This document shows, piece by piece, positions 5,968-13,507 of a DNA stretch of 16,081 bases. The notes under the pieces were generated by a model that saw nothing but the letters and a program-made list of their open reading frames with translations, did not search any database and was not told the origin of the DNA. The stretch comes from CAZVIK01 sp964627045 (GTDB taxonomy: Bacteria > Acidobacteriota > Terriglobia > Bryobacterales > Bryobacteraceae). Location: contig CAZVIK010000085.1 of assembly GCA_964627045.1 (NCBI GenBank), positions 1 through 16,081 of the forward strand, written 5' to 3'. Position numbers and translations under genes: made by a program. Position 1 is the stretch's first letter; each line of letters opens with the position of its first letter.

Positions 5968-7955
5968 GTGCACCTTCGCGGTCGTTTCAGTGGCTCGTGA
6001 GGCTGGCGAGGCCGTTTGTCGAACGAACCCAATGTGGACTTAGATCTAGTGGCATCAAAGTGAAAGCGACACGTATCCCCGAGTTGCCTCCCCCCACCTT
6101 CGTCGGTGAATTCCGCGCGAGGAGGAGGGGGAGCTACGTCGTTCCGCTCGGAGACCGGTCCGCGCCGCGTTATGAGGTTCCCGACGGCATGGAACGGCCG
6201 CAGGCCGCCTCCCACGACCGCGTCGGGGCCGCCGCCGGCAAGCCGCGCACGCCCGACGAAATGGATGGTCTCATCGTCGATGTCGAGGTCCTGCGCCGCG
6301 CCGAAGGCCGGCACAACGGCTCGGCGCGGGTCATCGAGATCCTTGGCCATCCGGACGATTTCGGCATCGACGTCGAAATCGTCATACGCAAGCATCGCCT
6401 GCCGCACCGCTTCCCCGCCCGAGCGCTCGACGAGGCCGCGCGCCTCCCGGCCACCATCCCCGCCGCCGAGATCGCCCGCCGCCGCGACTTCCGTTCGCTC
6501 GATGTCGTGACCATCGACGGGGAAACCGCCCGCGACTTCGACGACGCCGTCTGGGTGGACCGTCTCCCCAACGGCCACTACACGCTGCATGTACATATCG
6601 CCGACGTGGCGCACTACGTCCGCCCCAATTCGCCCATCGACCGCGAGGCCGCCCTGCGGGGCACCAGCGTGTACTTCCCGGACCGCGCCGTTCCGATGCT
6701 TCCGCTGGAACTCTCCACCGAAATCTGCTCGCTCAAGCCCAAGGTAGACCGGCTGGTGCTGTCCGTGCTCCTCGAAATCGACCACGCGGGCGACGTGGTG
6801 GCGCAGGAGTTCACGCGCGGTGTGGTTCGCAGCGCGGAGCGGCTCACCTACACCGCCGTGCATCAGCTCCTGGAAGGCGACCCCGCGACACGGGAGCGCT
6901 ACGGCTATCTCGCGCCGCGCCTCGAGTTAATGCGCGAGCTGGCGCTGGCGCTGAACCGCCGCCGTGTGAAGCGCGGCTCCATCGATTTCGACCTGCCCGA
7001 GCCGCTAATCGAATTCGACGAGTGGGGCGAGATGACCGGCGTCACCCGCGCTCCCCGCAACATCGCGCACCGCATCATCGAAGAGTTCATGCTGGCGGCG
7101 AACGAGGCGGTGGCCTCGCACCTGGAGACGGCGGCCATCGCCTCCATCTTCCGCATACACGAGCCGCCGGACCCCGAGCGCGTGCTGGAGTTCGAGGAGG
7201 TGGCCGCGCACTTCGGCTACTCGCTCGGCATCGGCGGCCTGCCGGGGAAGCGTTTCCCGGTGGTGGACCGAAAGCGCGACGGCCGCAAGGTCCGCAAGGA
7301 CATCGTACTTGCCAGCTCCGCGCCGGTCACGCCGCGCCACTATCAGAACCTGGTGGCGAAGATCGAGGGGAAGGCCGAAGAGCGCGTGCTGAGTTACCTG
7401 ATGCTGCGCAGCCTGAAACAGGCGCGGTATTCGGCGGAGAACGTGGGCCACTTCGCGCTGGCGGCGAAGACTTACACCCACTTCACATCACCCATCCGCC
7501 GCTACCCCGACCTGATTGTGCACCGCATCCTCTCTCTTGTCCTCGATGGCAAGGAGCCCGCGCCGACGGATCTGGAGTCGCTGGCCGCGCACGCGTCTCT
7601 CACCGAACGGCGCGCCGCCGAAGCCGAGCGCGAACTGGTCGAGTGGAAGAAGATGAAGTTCATGCTGGACAAGGTGGGCGACGAGTTCGAAGGGCTGATC
7701 GTCAGCACGCACCGGTTCGGCTTCTTCGTGGAACTGACGGACCTGTTCATCGAGGGGCTGGTGCCCATCGACACGCTGCCGGGAGAGCGGTTTCGTTACC
7801 ACGAGGGCACACGGCAGATTATCGGCGAACGGTCGCGGCGCGCGTTCTCGATCGGCGACGCCGTAGCCGTGCGGTTGGACCGCGCCGACGCGGTCGAGCA
7901 CAAGCTCCAGTTCTCGGTGGCCGAGCCTCGTCCCAAGCGGCGGCGGCAGGGATGA
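5968..7955 (+). CDS. rnr: RNase R/VacB family 3'-5' exoribonuclease, N-terminus missing at the gap
   Basis: This processive 3'-5' exoribonuclease degrades structured RNA in mRNA decay and rRNA quality control. Recognisable family sequence begins near 6060: VGEFRARRRGSYVVP, then a region ending in RVIEILGHPDDFG and IRKH, matches the second cold-shock domain. The RNB domain follows, with TIDGETARDFDDA (about 6510-6548) carrying the clustered metal-binding Asp residues. The conserved FTSPIRRYPDL (about 7483-7515) comes next, and a C-terminal S1 domain spans roughly 7675-7920. The normal N-terminal helix-turn-helix and first cold-shock domain are absent. Bases 5968-6058 in the same frame look unlike RNase R and have lower GC, so the gene may be truncated by the gap, misjoined, or disrupted. 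The real start cannot be set; GTG 6060 is one internal possibility. Confidence 0.88.
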
Positions 7956-7963
7956 CGGCGGCG

Positions 7964-7993
7964 TTGAGGACGCACGGGGAATCGCGCTATAGT
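7964..7993 (+). promoter_or_regulatory. Promoter of the Wzt-like gene with near-leaderless start
   Basis: TTGAGG (7964-7969), an 18-base spacer and TATAGT (7988-7993). The GTG start at 8006 is only 12 bases after the -10 box, predicting a leader of about six bases. An in-frame TGA at 7994-7996 excludes an earlier start, and no ribosome site lies between the two. Confidence 0.5.
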
Positions 7994-8005
7994 TGACGCT
8001 ACACC

Positions 8006-9217
8006 GTGGTAGCCGTCCAAAAAGTCTCCAAAGTTTACCGTCTGTACGAAGAGCCTTCCGACCGGATTCTGGAGCTGCTACCGTTCTCCCGGCCGCGACG
8101 CCGTTCGGATTTTTGGGCGCTGCGCGAGGTGAGCCTTACGGCCGGGCGCGGGGAGTTTCTGGGCATCGTGGGTCCGAACGGCTCGGGAAAGAGTACGTTG
8201 CTGCAAGTGCTGTGCGGCATCGTGCAGCCCAACAGCGGGCGCGTGACGACGCAAGGACGCATTGCGGCGTTGCTGGAGTTGGGCGCGGGGTTTAATCCGG
8301 AATCCACGGGACGCGAGAACGTGGTGTTGAACGGAGAAATCCTCGGCCTTTCGCGGCGCGAGATCGAGCGCGTCTTCCCGGCCATCGAAGCCTTCGCCGG
8401 CATCGGCGAGTTCATCGACCGCCCGGTGAAGGAATACTCCAGCGGCATGTACGTGCGGCTGGCCTTTTCGACGGCCATTCACGTGGAGCCGGAAATCCTG
8501 GTTGTGGACGAGGCGCTTGCCGTTGGCGACGCCGTTTTCGCCAATCGCTGCATCCATAAGTTCGAGGAGCTGCGGCGGAAAAAGGTGACCGTCCTGTTTG
8601 TCAGTCACGATTTGGGCCTGGTGAAGCGGCTCAGCGACCGCGCGGTCTTCCTGCTGGATGGGAAGGTGGCCGCCGAGGGCGCGCCGAGCGACGTGGTGAA
8701 CCGTTACGTGGGTCATGTCCTGGAACGCGAGAAGGCGGCGCCTCTCGAGGACGGCGCGCGGCTGCGGGGGTCGTTCCAGCACGGCGATGGAACCAGTGAG
8801 ATCGTCGAGGTCCGGTTGTTGGATGCGGCGGGCGAGCCGGCCAAGACCATCCGCAGCGGCGAAACGGTGGAAGTGCGCGTGCGCGCACGGTTCGCCAGGG
8901 CCGCGCCGGACCCCGTGGTAGGAATTCTGATCCGGAACCGCCTGGGCATCGACGTTTTCGGAACGAATACCAAGGTGGAGGAGCGCCACACCGGGCCGGT
9001 GGAGGCGGGCGAGGAGATCACGGCGTCGTTCCGTTTCGATTGCCGGCTGACGGCGCAGGAGTACACGCTGACGGTCGCGACGCAGCATGGGGACGGCACC
9101 AGCCAGCACTGGCTGGACGACGTGCTCAGCTTCCGCGTGGTCGATTCACGCCATCTGGCGGGGCTGGTGAGCCTGGGGACTGAAATCGCATGGAACCGGG
9201 AGCGGGGGCGGGTGTGA
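8006..9217 (+). CDS. ABC transporter ATP-binding protein, Wzt-like with C-terminal sugar-binding domain
   Basis: ATPase subunit of the type that powers export of lipid-linked O-antigen or other surface polysaccharide, at the cytoplasmic face of the inner membrane. Over 403 residues it shows Walker A GPNGSGKST at 56-64, signature YSSGM at 144-148, Walker B ILVVDEA at 164-170 and the H-loop His201. From about residue 255 a beta-rich domain (SEIVEVRLLD, then SGETVEVRVRAR and IRNRLGIDVFGTNT) matches the Wzt C-terminal domain, which recognises the modified end of the glycan. The matching permease (Wzm-type) is not adjacent: upstream is RNase R and downstream a peptide symporter. GTG 8006 is forced by an in-frame stop at 7994. 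Its 3' end overlaps the symporter gene. Family certain; cargo unknown. Confidence 0.92.
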   Translation: MVAVQKVSKVYRLYEEPSDRILELLPFSRPRRRSDFWALREVSLTAGRGEFLGIVGPNGSGKSTLLQVLCGIVQPNSGRVTTQGRIAALLELGAGFNPESTGRENVVLNGEILGLSRREIERVFPAIEAFAGIGEFIDRPVKEYSSGMYVRLAFSTAIHVEPEILVVDEALAVGDAVFANRCIHKFEELRRKKVTVLFVSHDLGLVKRLSDRAVFLLDGKVAAEGAPSDVVNRYVGHVLEREKAAPLEDGARLRGSFQHGDGTSEIVEVRLLDAAGEPAKTIRSGETVEVRVRARFARAAPDPVVGILIRNRLGIDVFGTNTKVEERHTGPVEAGEEITASFRFDCRLTAQEYTLTVATQHGDGTSQHWLDDVLSFRVVDSRHLAGLVSLGTEIAWNRERGRV

Positions 9218-10686
9218 CCGGCGCGGCGGGGAGTTTCTTCGGCCATCCGCGCGGGCTGGCGACGCTCTTCATGACGGAGCTGTGGGAACGCTTCAGCTAC
9301 TACGGCATGCGCGCGTTGCTGGTGCTGTTCATGACGGCCCCGGCGGCGGCGGGCGGAATGGCGCTAGACGTGGCCACGGCGGGAGCGATCTACGGGCTGT
9401 ACACGTCGTCGGTCTACATGCTGAGCCTGCCGGGAGGCTGGCTGGCGGACCGGTTCCTGGGACAGCGGCGCGCGGTGCTCTACGGGGGCGCGCTGATTGC
9501 GGCAGGGAATCTCGCGCTGGCGGTTCCCGCGACCGAGGCATTCTATCTGGGCCTGGTGGTATCGGCGCTGGGCGCGGGATTGCTCAAGCCGAACGTCAGC
9601 GTGATGGTGGGACAACTCTACGAACCCGGCGACAGCCGCCGCGACGCGGGCTTCTCCATCTTTTATATGGGCATCAACCTGGGCGCATTTCTGTCGCCGC
9701 TGGCCTGCGGTTACCTGGGGCAGCGGATCGACTGGCACCTGGGATTCGGGCTGGCCGCCGTTGGGATGGTGCTGGGGCTGGCGCAGTATACGGCCGGAGG
9801 CAAGCACCTTTCGCCTGTGAGCCTGCGTCCGGCCGCGCCGGCGCAGGGGGAAGAAGGGAAACGGCTCCGGAGCCGGGTGCGTTCAGCAGCGGCCGGGTTG
9901 GTGTTCGCCGCCGCGGCCCTCGGACTACTGCACTGGAAGGGGATTCTGAACATCAGCGCGCAGGCTCTGTCGAACGCGATGGGCGCAGTGCTTCTGGCGA
10001 CGAGTATCGGCTTCTTCGCATGGGTCTTCTCGATCGGGTCCTGGACGCCGGTGGAGCGTAGACGGCTGGCGGTGGTGGCGGTTCTGTTTCTGGCGTCGGC
10101 CCTGTTCTGGTGCGTCTTCGAGCAGGCGGGGTCCACGCTGAACCTGTTCGCCGAGCGCAGCACGAACAAGAACGTGTTCGGCTACGAGTTTCCCGCGAGC
10201 TGGCTGCAATCGCTGAACGCGCTGTTCATCATTGCGCTGGCGCCGGTTTTCGCGTGGCTGTGGGTGAAGCTCGGCGCGAGGGAACCGTCGAGTCCGGCGA
10301 AGTTCGTATGGGGGCTGCTGGCGGCGGGTGCGGGTTTCGCGGTGCTGGCGGTAGGGGCCGGGCGCACGGCGGACGGCGCACAGGCGAGTCCGCTGTGGCT
10401 GGTTGCGGTGTACCTGCTGCACACGGTGGGCGAGTTGTGCCTGAGCCCCGTGGGACTGAGCGCCATGACAAAGCTGGCGCCGGCCAGAATCGGCGGGCTG
10501 TTGATGGGCGCGTGGTTTTTGTCGCTATCGGTCGGCAACTACCTGGGGGGACGGATCGCATCGCTGTACGAGGCGCTGCCGCAAGCGACGCTATTCTGGT
10601 ATATCGGGGCGTTTGGGATCGGCGCGGGGCTGTTCCTGGCGATGCTGGTGGCGCCGACGAGACGGTTGATGGGCGGGGTGAAGTAA
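9190..10686 (+). CDS. POT-family proton-dependent oligopeptide transporter (PTR2/DtpT-like)
   Basis: Inner-membrane symporter of the POT/PTR branch of the major facilitator superfamily, which imports di- and tripeptides with protons. The 498 residues contain about 14 hydrophobic segments. The hallmark ELWERFSYYGM at 30-40 gives the ExxER proton-coupling motif (Glu30, Glu33, Arg34), and the second PTR2 signature region, FSIFYMGINLGAFLSPL, follows the DSRRDAG loop. A C-terminal HTVGELCLSPVGLSAMTKLAP segment is typical of the family. ATG 9190 overlaps the Wzt-like gene by 28 bases; GTG 9214, sharing GTGA with that stop, is an alternative that would suggest tight coupling. Thirteen bases after its stop comes an aminopeptidase gene, so peptide uptake and cleavage are linked. 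Confidence 0.93.
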   Translation: MEPGAGAGVTGAAGSFFGHPRGLATLFMTELWERFSYYGMRALLVLFMTAPAAAGGMALDVATAGAIYGLYTSSVYMLSLPGGWLADRFLGQRRAVLYGGALIAAGNLALAVPATEAFYLGLVVSALGAGLLKPNVSVMVGQLYEPGDSRRDAGFSIFYMGINLGAFLSPLACGYLGQRIDWHLGFGLAAVGMVLGLAQYTAGGKHLSPVSLRPAAPAQGEEGKRLRSRVRSAAAGLVFAAAALGLLHWKGILNISAQALSNAMGAVLLATSIGFFAWVFSIGSWTPVERRRLAVVAVLFLASALFWCVFEQAGSTLNLFAERSTNKNVFGYEFPASWLQSLNALFIIALAPVFAWLWVKLGAREPSSPAKFVWGLLAAGAGFAVLAVGAGRTADGAQASPLWLVAVYLLHTVGELCLSPVGLSAMTKLAPARIGGLLMGAWFLSLSVGNYLGGRIASLYEALPQATLFWYIGAFGIGAGLFLAMLVAPTRRLMGGVK

Positions 10687-10687
10687 C

Positions 10688-10699
10688 GGGGAGGGGACC
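10688..10699 (+). promoter_or_regulatory. Ribosome binding site of the M24 peptidase gene
   Basis: GGGGAGGGGACC lies immediately before ATG 10700. This strong purine-rich site within the 13-base gap after the symporter stop supports an operon with its own efficient translation start. Confidence 0.6.
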
Positions 10700-11869
10700 A
10701 TGCAACTGGCCGAGATTCAGCAGGCACTGCGCGAAGCGCAATTGGACGGCTGGCTGTTCTTCGATCTTCACCGCCGGGACCCGCTGGCCTATCGCGTGCT
10801 CGGATTGAAGCCCGGCACAGATCCCACGCGCCGCTGGTATTACCTCATCCCAGTGGACGGCGAGCCGCGAAAACTGGCGCATCGCATCGAGCCGGAGATT
10901 CTCGACTCCCTCCCCGGGACCAAGACGCTGTACTCCAGTTGGAGCGGACTGATGGACGGGTTGACGCGCCTGCTCGGCGGGTGCCGCCGCGTCGCCATGC
11001 AGTATTCGCCGAAGTGCGCCATCCCGGCCGTCTCACTGGTGGACGCCGGGACGGTGGACGCGGTGCGCAGCGTCGGCGCGGAGGTGGTCAGTTCGGCCGA
11101 CTTGATCCAGCGGTTCGAGGCGCGCTGGGATGAAGCGAAGCTGGTAAGCCATCTCGAGGCGGCGCGCCTGGTGGACCGCATCCGTGCGGAGGCGTTTCAA
11201 CTGGCGGGCGAACGGACGCGCGCGGGCGCGGCACTCTGCGAATACGAACTGAAACAGTTCATCCTTTCCCGCTTCGCCGAGCATGGGCTGGTGACCGGCC
11301 ATGGCCCGATCGTCGCGGTCAACGCCAACACCGGGAATCCGCACTATGAGCCGCCCGAACAAGGCAGCCGGACGATTCGACGCGACGACCTGCTGCTCAT
11401 CGACTTGTGGGCGAAGCTCGACCGGCCGGGAGCGGTCTTCTACGACATCACCTGGACGGGGTTCTGCGGCGAGCGCCCGCCGGATGCCGTCCAGAACGTG
11501 TTCCATGTGGTGCGCGAGGCCCGGAACCGCGCCATCCAGCGCGTTCGGGACGCGGTCGCCAAGGGCGAGGCGCTGCGCGGCTTCGAAGTGGACGATGCAG
11601 CGCGCAGCTACATCCGGGAACAGGGCTTCGGCGAGAACTTCGTGCACCGGACCGGGCACTCCATCGGCGAGGAAGTGCACGGCACCGGCGCCAACATGGA
11701 CAACCTGGAGACGCACGACGAGCGCCGCGTTCTGCCGTGGACCTGTTTCTCCATCGAGCCGGGCGTCTACCTGGAAGAGTTTGGCGTGCGTCTGGAGGTG
11801 GACGTGTTCGTCGACGAACGCGAGGCTCGGGTGACCGGGGAGATCCAGGAGGAGCTGTTGCTTGTTTAG
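10700..11869 (+). CDS. M24-family metallopeptidase (Xaa-Pro aminopeptidase/prolidase type)
   Basis: Cytoplasmic dinuclear-metal peptidase that removes N-terminal residues, typically before proline. The 389 residues have the usual two-domain form: a creatinase-like N-terminal domain (about 1-145) and a pita-bread catalytic domain. All five metal ligands of M24 enzymes can be placed: Asp235 (LIDLWA), Asp249 (YDITWT), His320 (HRTGHSIG), Glu353 (SIEPGVY) and Glu366 (RLEVDVF). No signal peptide is present. It follows a POT peptide symporter by 13 bases and overlaps the GH31-like gene by eight, so it is part of a compact operon and probably processes imported peptides. Whether it prefers dipeptides (prolidase) or longer substrates is not decidable by eye. 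Confidence 0.92.
   Translation: MQLAEIQQALREAQLDGWLFFDLHRRDPLAYRVLGLKPGTDPTRRWYYLIPVDGEPRKLAHRIEPEILDSLPGTKTLYSSWSGLMDGLTRLLGGCRRVAMQYSPKCAIPAVSLVDAGTVDAVRSVGAEVVSSADLIQRFEARWDEAKLVSHLEAARLVDRIRAEAFQLAGERTRAGAALCEYELKQFILSRFAEHGLVTGHGPIVAVNANTGNPHYEPPEQGSRTIRRDDLLLIDLWAKLDRPGAVFYDITWTGFCGERPPDAVQNVFHVVREARNRAIQRVRDAVAKGEALRGFEVDDAARSYIREQGFGENFVHRTGHSIGEEVHGTGANMDNLETHDERRVLPWTCFSIEPGVYLEEFGVRLEVDVFVDEREARVTGEIQEELLLV
11847..11854 (+). promoter_or_regulatory. Ribosome binding site deciding the TTG start of the GH31-like gene
   Basis: AGGAGGAG lies inside the 3' end of the peptidase gene, seven bases before TTG 11862. It is close to the ideal Shine-Dalgarno, and an apparent signal peptide follows at once. 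Both facts support a rare TTG initiation here. Confidence 0.7.
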
Positions 11870-13469
11870 GATCGCGCTGGCGCTGGTGTGGACTGCCGCC
11901 GCTTTCGGCTCGCAAACCAGCGCCATCGGGCTCGCCGATGGCGCGCTGTCGATCACATGGATCACTCCGTCCACCTTTCACTATTGCCGGACGTGGGGCG
12001 AGGAGAAATGCACACCGCCCGGCGCGGCGGCGGGCGAAGAGGTGAAAGTCACCTCGGCGGACGCCGGCGGCCGGTTGCGGCTGGCGAGCGAGTTTGTGGT
12101 GGTTTCCGTGACCCGGGCCGACGGCCGGTTGCAGGTGTTCAACAGCCGCGGCGCGCTGCTGTTCGACGAACCATCGCCCGCCGCGCGCACGGCGGATGCG
12201 ATTGTGGCCGAACGGGCGGCGGGCGCCGACGAGGCGTTCTTCGGACTTGGAGTCCGCGGCGATGAGAGCGCGGATGCGCGCGGCCGCGTGCTCCCGAACG
12301 CCGGGCCGTTTCTGGTTTCGAGCGCCGGCTACGGAATCCACCATGTGGGACCCGGGTCCTACACATTTGATCTGGCCGCCACTCGGACGGACCGCTGGCA
12401 GGTGACGATTCGCGGCGCCCAACGGATCGAGTATTACTTCTACTTCGGGCCCGGCTACAAGGCCGTGCTCGAGGAGCACAGGACGATCGCCGAACCTTCG
12501 GGCACTTCCTCGTTCGGAATCCTGAATCGCGATGGGCTGCCGCGCGGAGCGGAGGTGGCGGGCGCGGGATCGAAGGGAACCTGGGAAACGCTCGCGGAGG
12601 CTGTGCGGCAGTTGGTGCACGCGTCGTTGTCCGGCGTGGTTCAACCGGTGTTCGACCTGGCGCCGTATCGCGACGGCGACGACGCGCTGTACCGGCGCGC
12701 GGCGCAGGTGGCGATGGTCGCGCCGTTGATCTGCGATGCACCGGGAGGAACGCTGCCAACGGCTCAAGCGCGAGCCCGCGCTGAACTGGCCGAGTGGCGC
12801 CGCCGGATCACGCCGTTTCTGCTGACCTACGTGCAGGAGATCCGCGACCAGGGATACCCGGTGCTACATCCGCTGGCGATGCAATATCCGGGCGACGCCG
12901 AAGGCCTCCGGCTGACCGGCCAGTTCCTGGTGGGCGACGAACTGCTGGCCGCTCCCATCGTCACGCCGGGCAACCACCGCCGCGTGTATTTCCCTATGGG
13001 CAACTGGACCGACCTGAGGACGAACCGGGTCTACCCTGGCCGGAAGTGGGCGGAGATCGAATCGCCGCCGGAGGCAATCCCGCTGTTCCTGCGGAACGGC
13101 TCCATCCTCCCGCTGGAAAGCGCAACGCCCGGCGGTCCTCTGGCGCTGCACTATACGCCGAGACTGGCAGCGGAGTTTTTCCTGTACGAACCGGACACGT
13201 CGGAGTATGGCCAGGCGCACGCTTCGCCGGCGCTGGACCGGATGCGGCTGGAGATCTACTCGAGGAAGACGCGAGAGTATGAGTGGGTAGTGCATCACCT
13301 GCCGGAGGTGCGCGAGGTCCTTCAGGAAGAGAGCGTGCTGAATCCGGTCGAGGACCGCGGGGCGCTGGCGCCCGGAAGGTGGTTCTACGACAAGGAGCGA
13401 GGGAACCTTCATGTCGTGGTGGCGGCAGCGGCGGGCGAGACGCGCGTGACGCACATCGCGTTTCCGTGA
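11862..13469 (+). CDS. Secreted GH31-like protein lacking the nucleophile half of the catalytic barrel
   Basis: GH31 enzymes hydrolyse alpha-glycosides with two Asp residues in a (beta/alpha)8 barrel. This 535-residue protein starts at TTG with a strong ribosome site and a probable signal peptide (about 1-21). Residues 22-205 match the N-terminal beta-sandwich, including FFGLGVRG and the YYFYFGPGYKAVLEEH linker. The sequence then jumps to the late barrel: SFGILNRDGLPRGAE resembles the usual RS-G-QR segment, and LSGVVQPVFDLAPY (257-269) aligns with the acid/base motif GxDxGGF. C-terminal GH31 sequence is complete: ITPFLLTYVQEIRDQG, PVLHPLAMQYP, QFLVGDELLAAPI, IPLFLRNGSILP. Roughly 300 residues are missing, including the DMNE-type nucleophile region. 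There is no frameshift, so it may be a binding or inactive homologue. Normal family length is about 650-800 residues. Confidence 0.82.
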   Translation: MFRIALALVWTAAAFGSQTSAIGLADGALSITWITPSTFHYCRTWGEEKCTPPGAAAGEEVKVTSADAGGRLRLASEFVVVSVTRADGRLQVFNSRGALLFDEPSPAARTADAIVAERAAGADEAFFGLGVRGDESADARGRVLPNAGPFLVSSAGYGIHHVGPGSYTFDLAATRTDRWQVTIRGAQRIEYYFYFGPGYKAVLEEHRTIAEPSGTSSFGILNRDGLPRGAEVAGAGSKGTWETLAEAVRQLVHASLSGVVQPVFDLAPYRDGDDALYRRAAQVAMVAPLICDAPGGTLPTAQARARAELAEWRRRITPFLLTYVQEIRDQGYPVLHPLAMQYPGDAEGLRLTGQFLVGDELLAAPIVTPGNHRRVYFPMGNWTDLRTNRVYPGRKWAEIESPPEAIPLFLRNGSILPLESATPGGPLALHYTPRLAAEFFLYEPDTSEYGQAHASPALDRMRLEIYSRKTREYEWVVHHLPEVREVLQEESVLNPVEDRGALAPGRWFYDKERGNLHVVVAAAAGETRVTHIAFP

Positions 13470-13493
13470 CGGCGGCGCGGTTCGCCGCAACGA

Positions 13494-13499
13494 TACACT
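13494..13499 (+). promoter_or_regulatory. TACACT -10 box abutting the ion permease gene
   Basis: TACACT ends eight bases before GTG 13508, predicting a leader of about two bases. AAGG at 13501-13504 is too close to the start to be a normal ribosome site. No good -35 is seen. Confidence 0.38.
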
Positions 13500-13507
13500 G
13501 AAGGCTT

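Noticed and set aside
7022..7996. 324-codon open frame overlapping the RNase R gene in another frame
   Set aside because: Its translation is Arg/Ala/Gly/Pro-rich shadow sequence produced by high GC; RNase R motifs occupy the other frame.
11448..12767. 439-codon antisense frame across the M24 and GH31-like genes
   Set aside because: It spans two well-supported genes on the opposite strand and is Arg/Pro/Ser-rich low-complexity translation.
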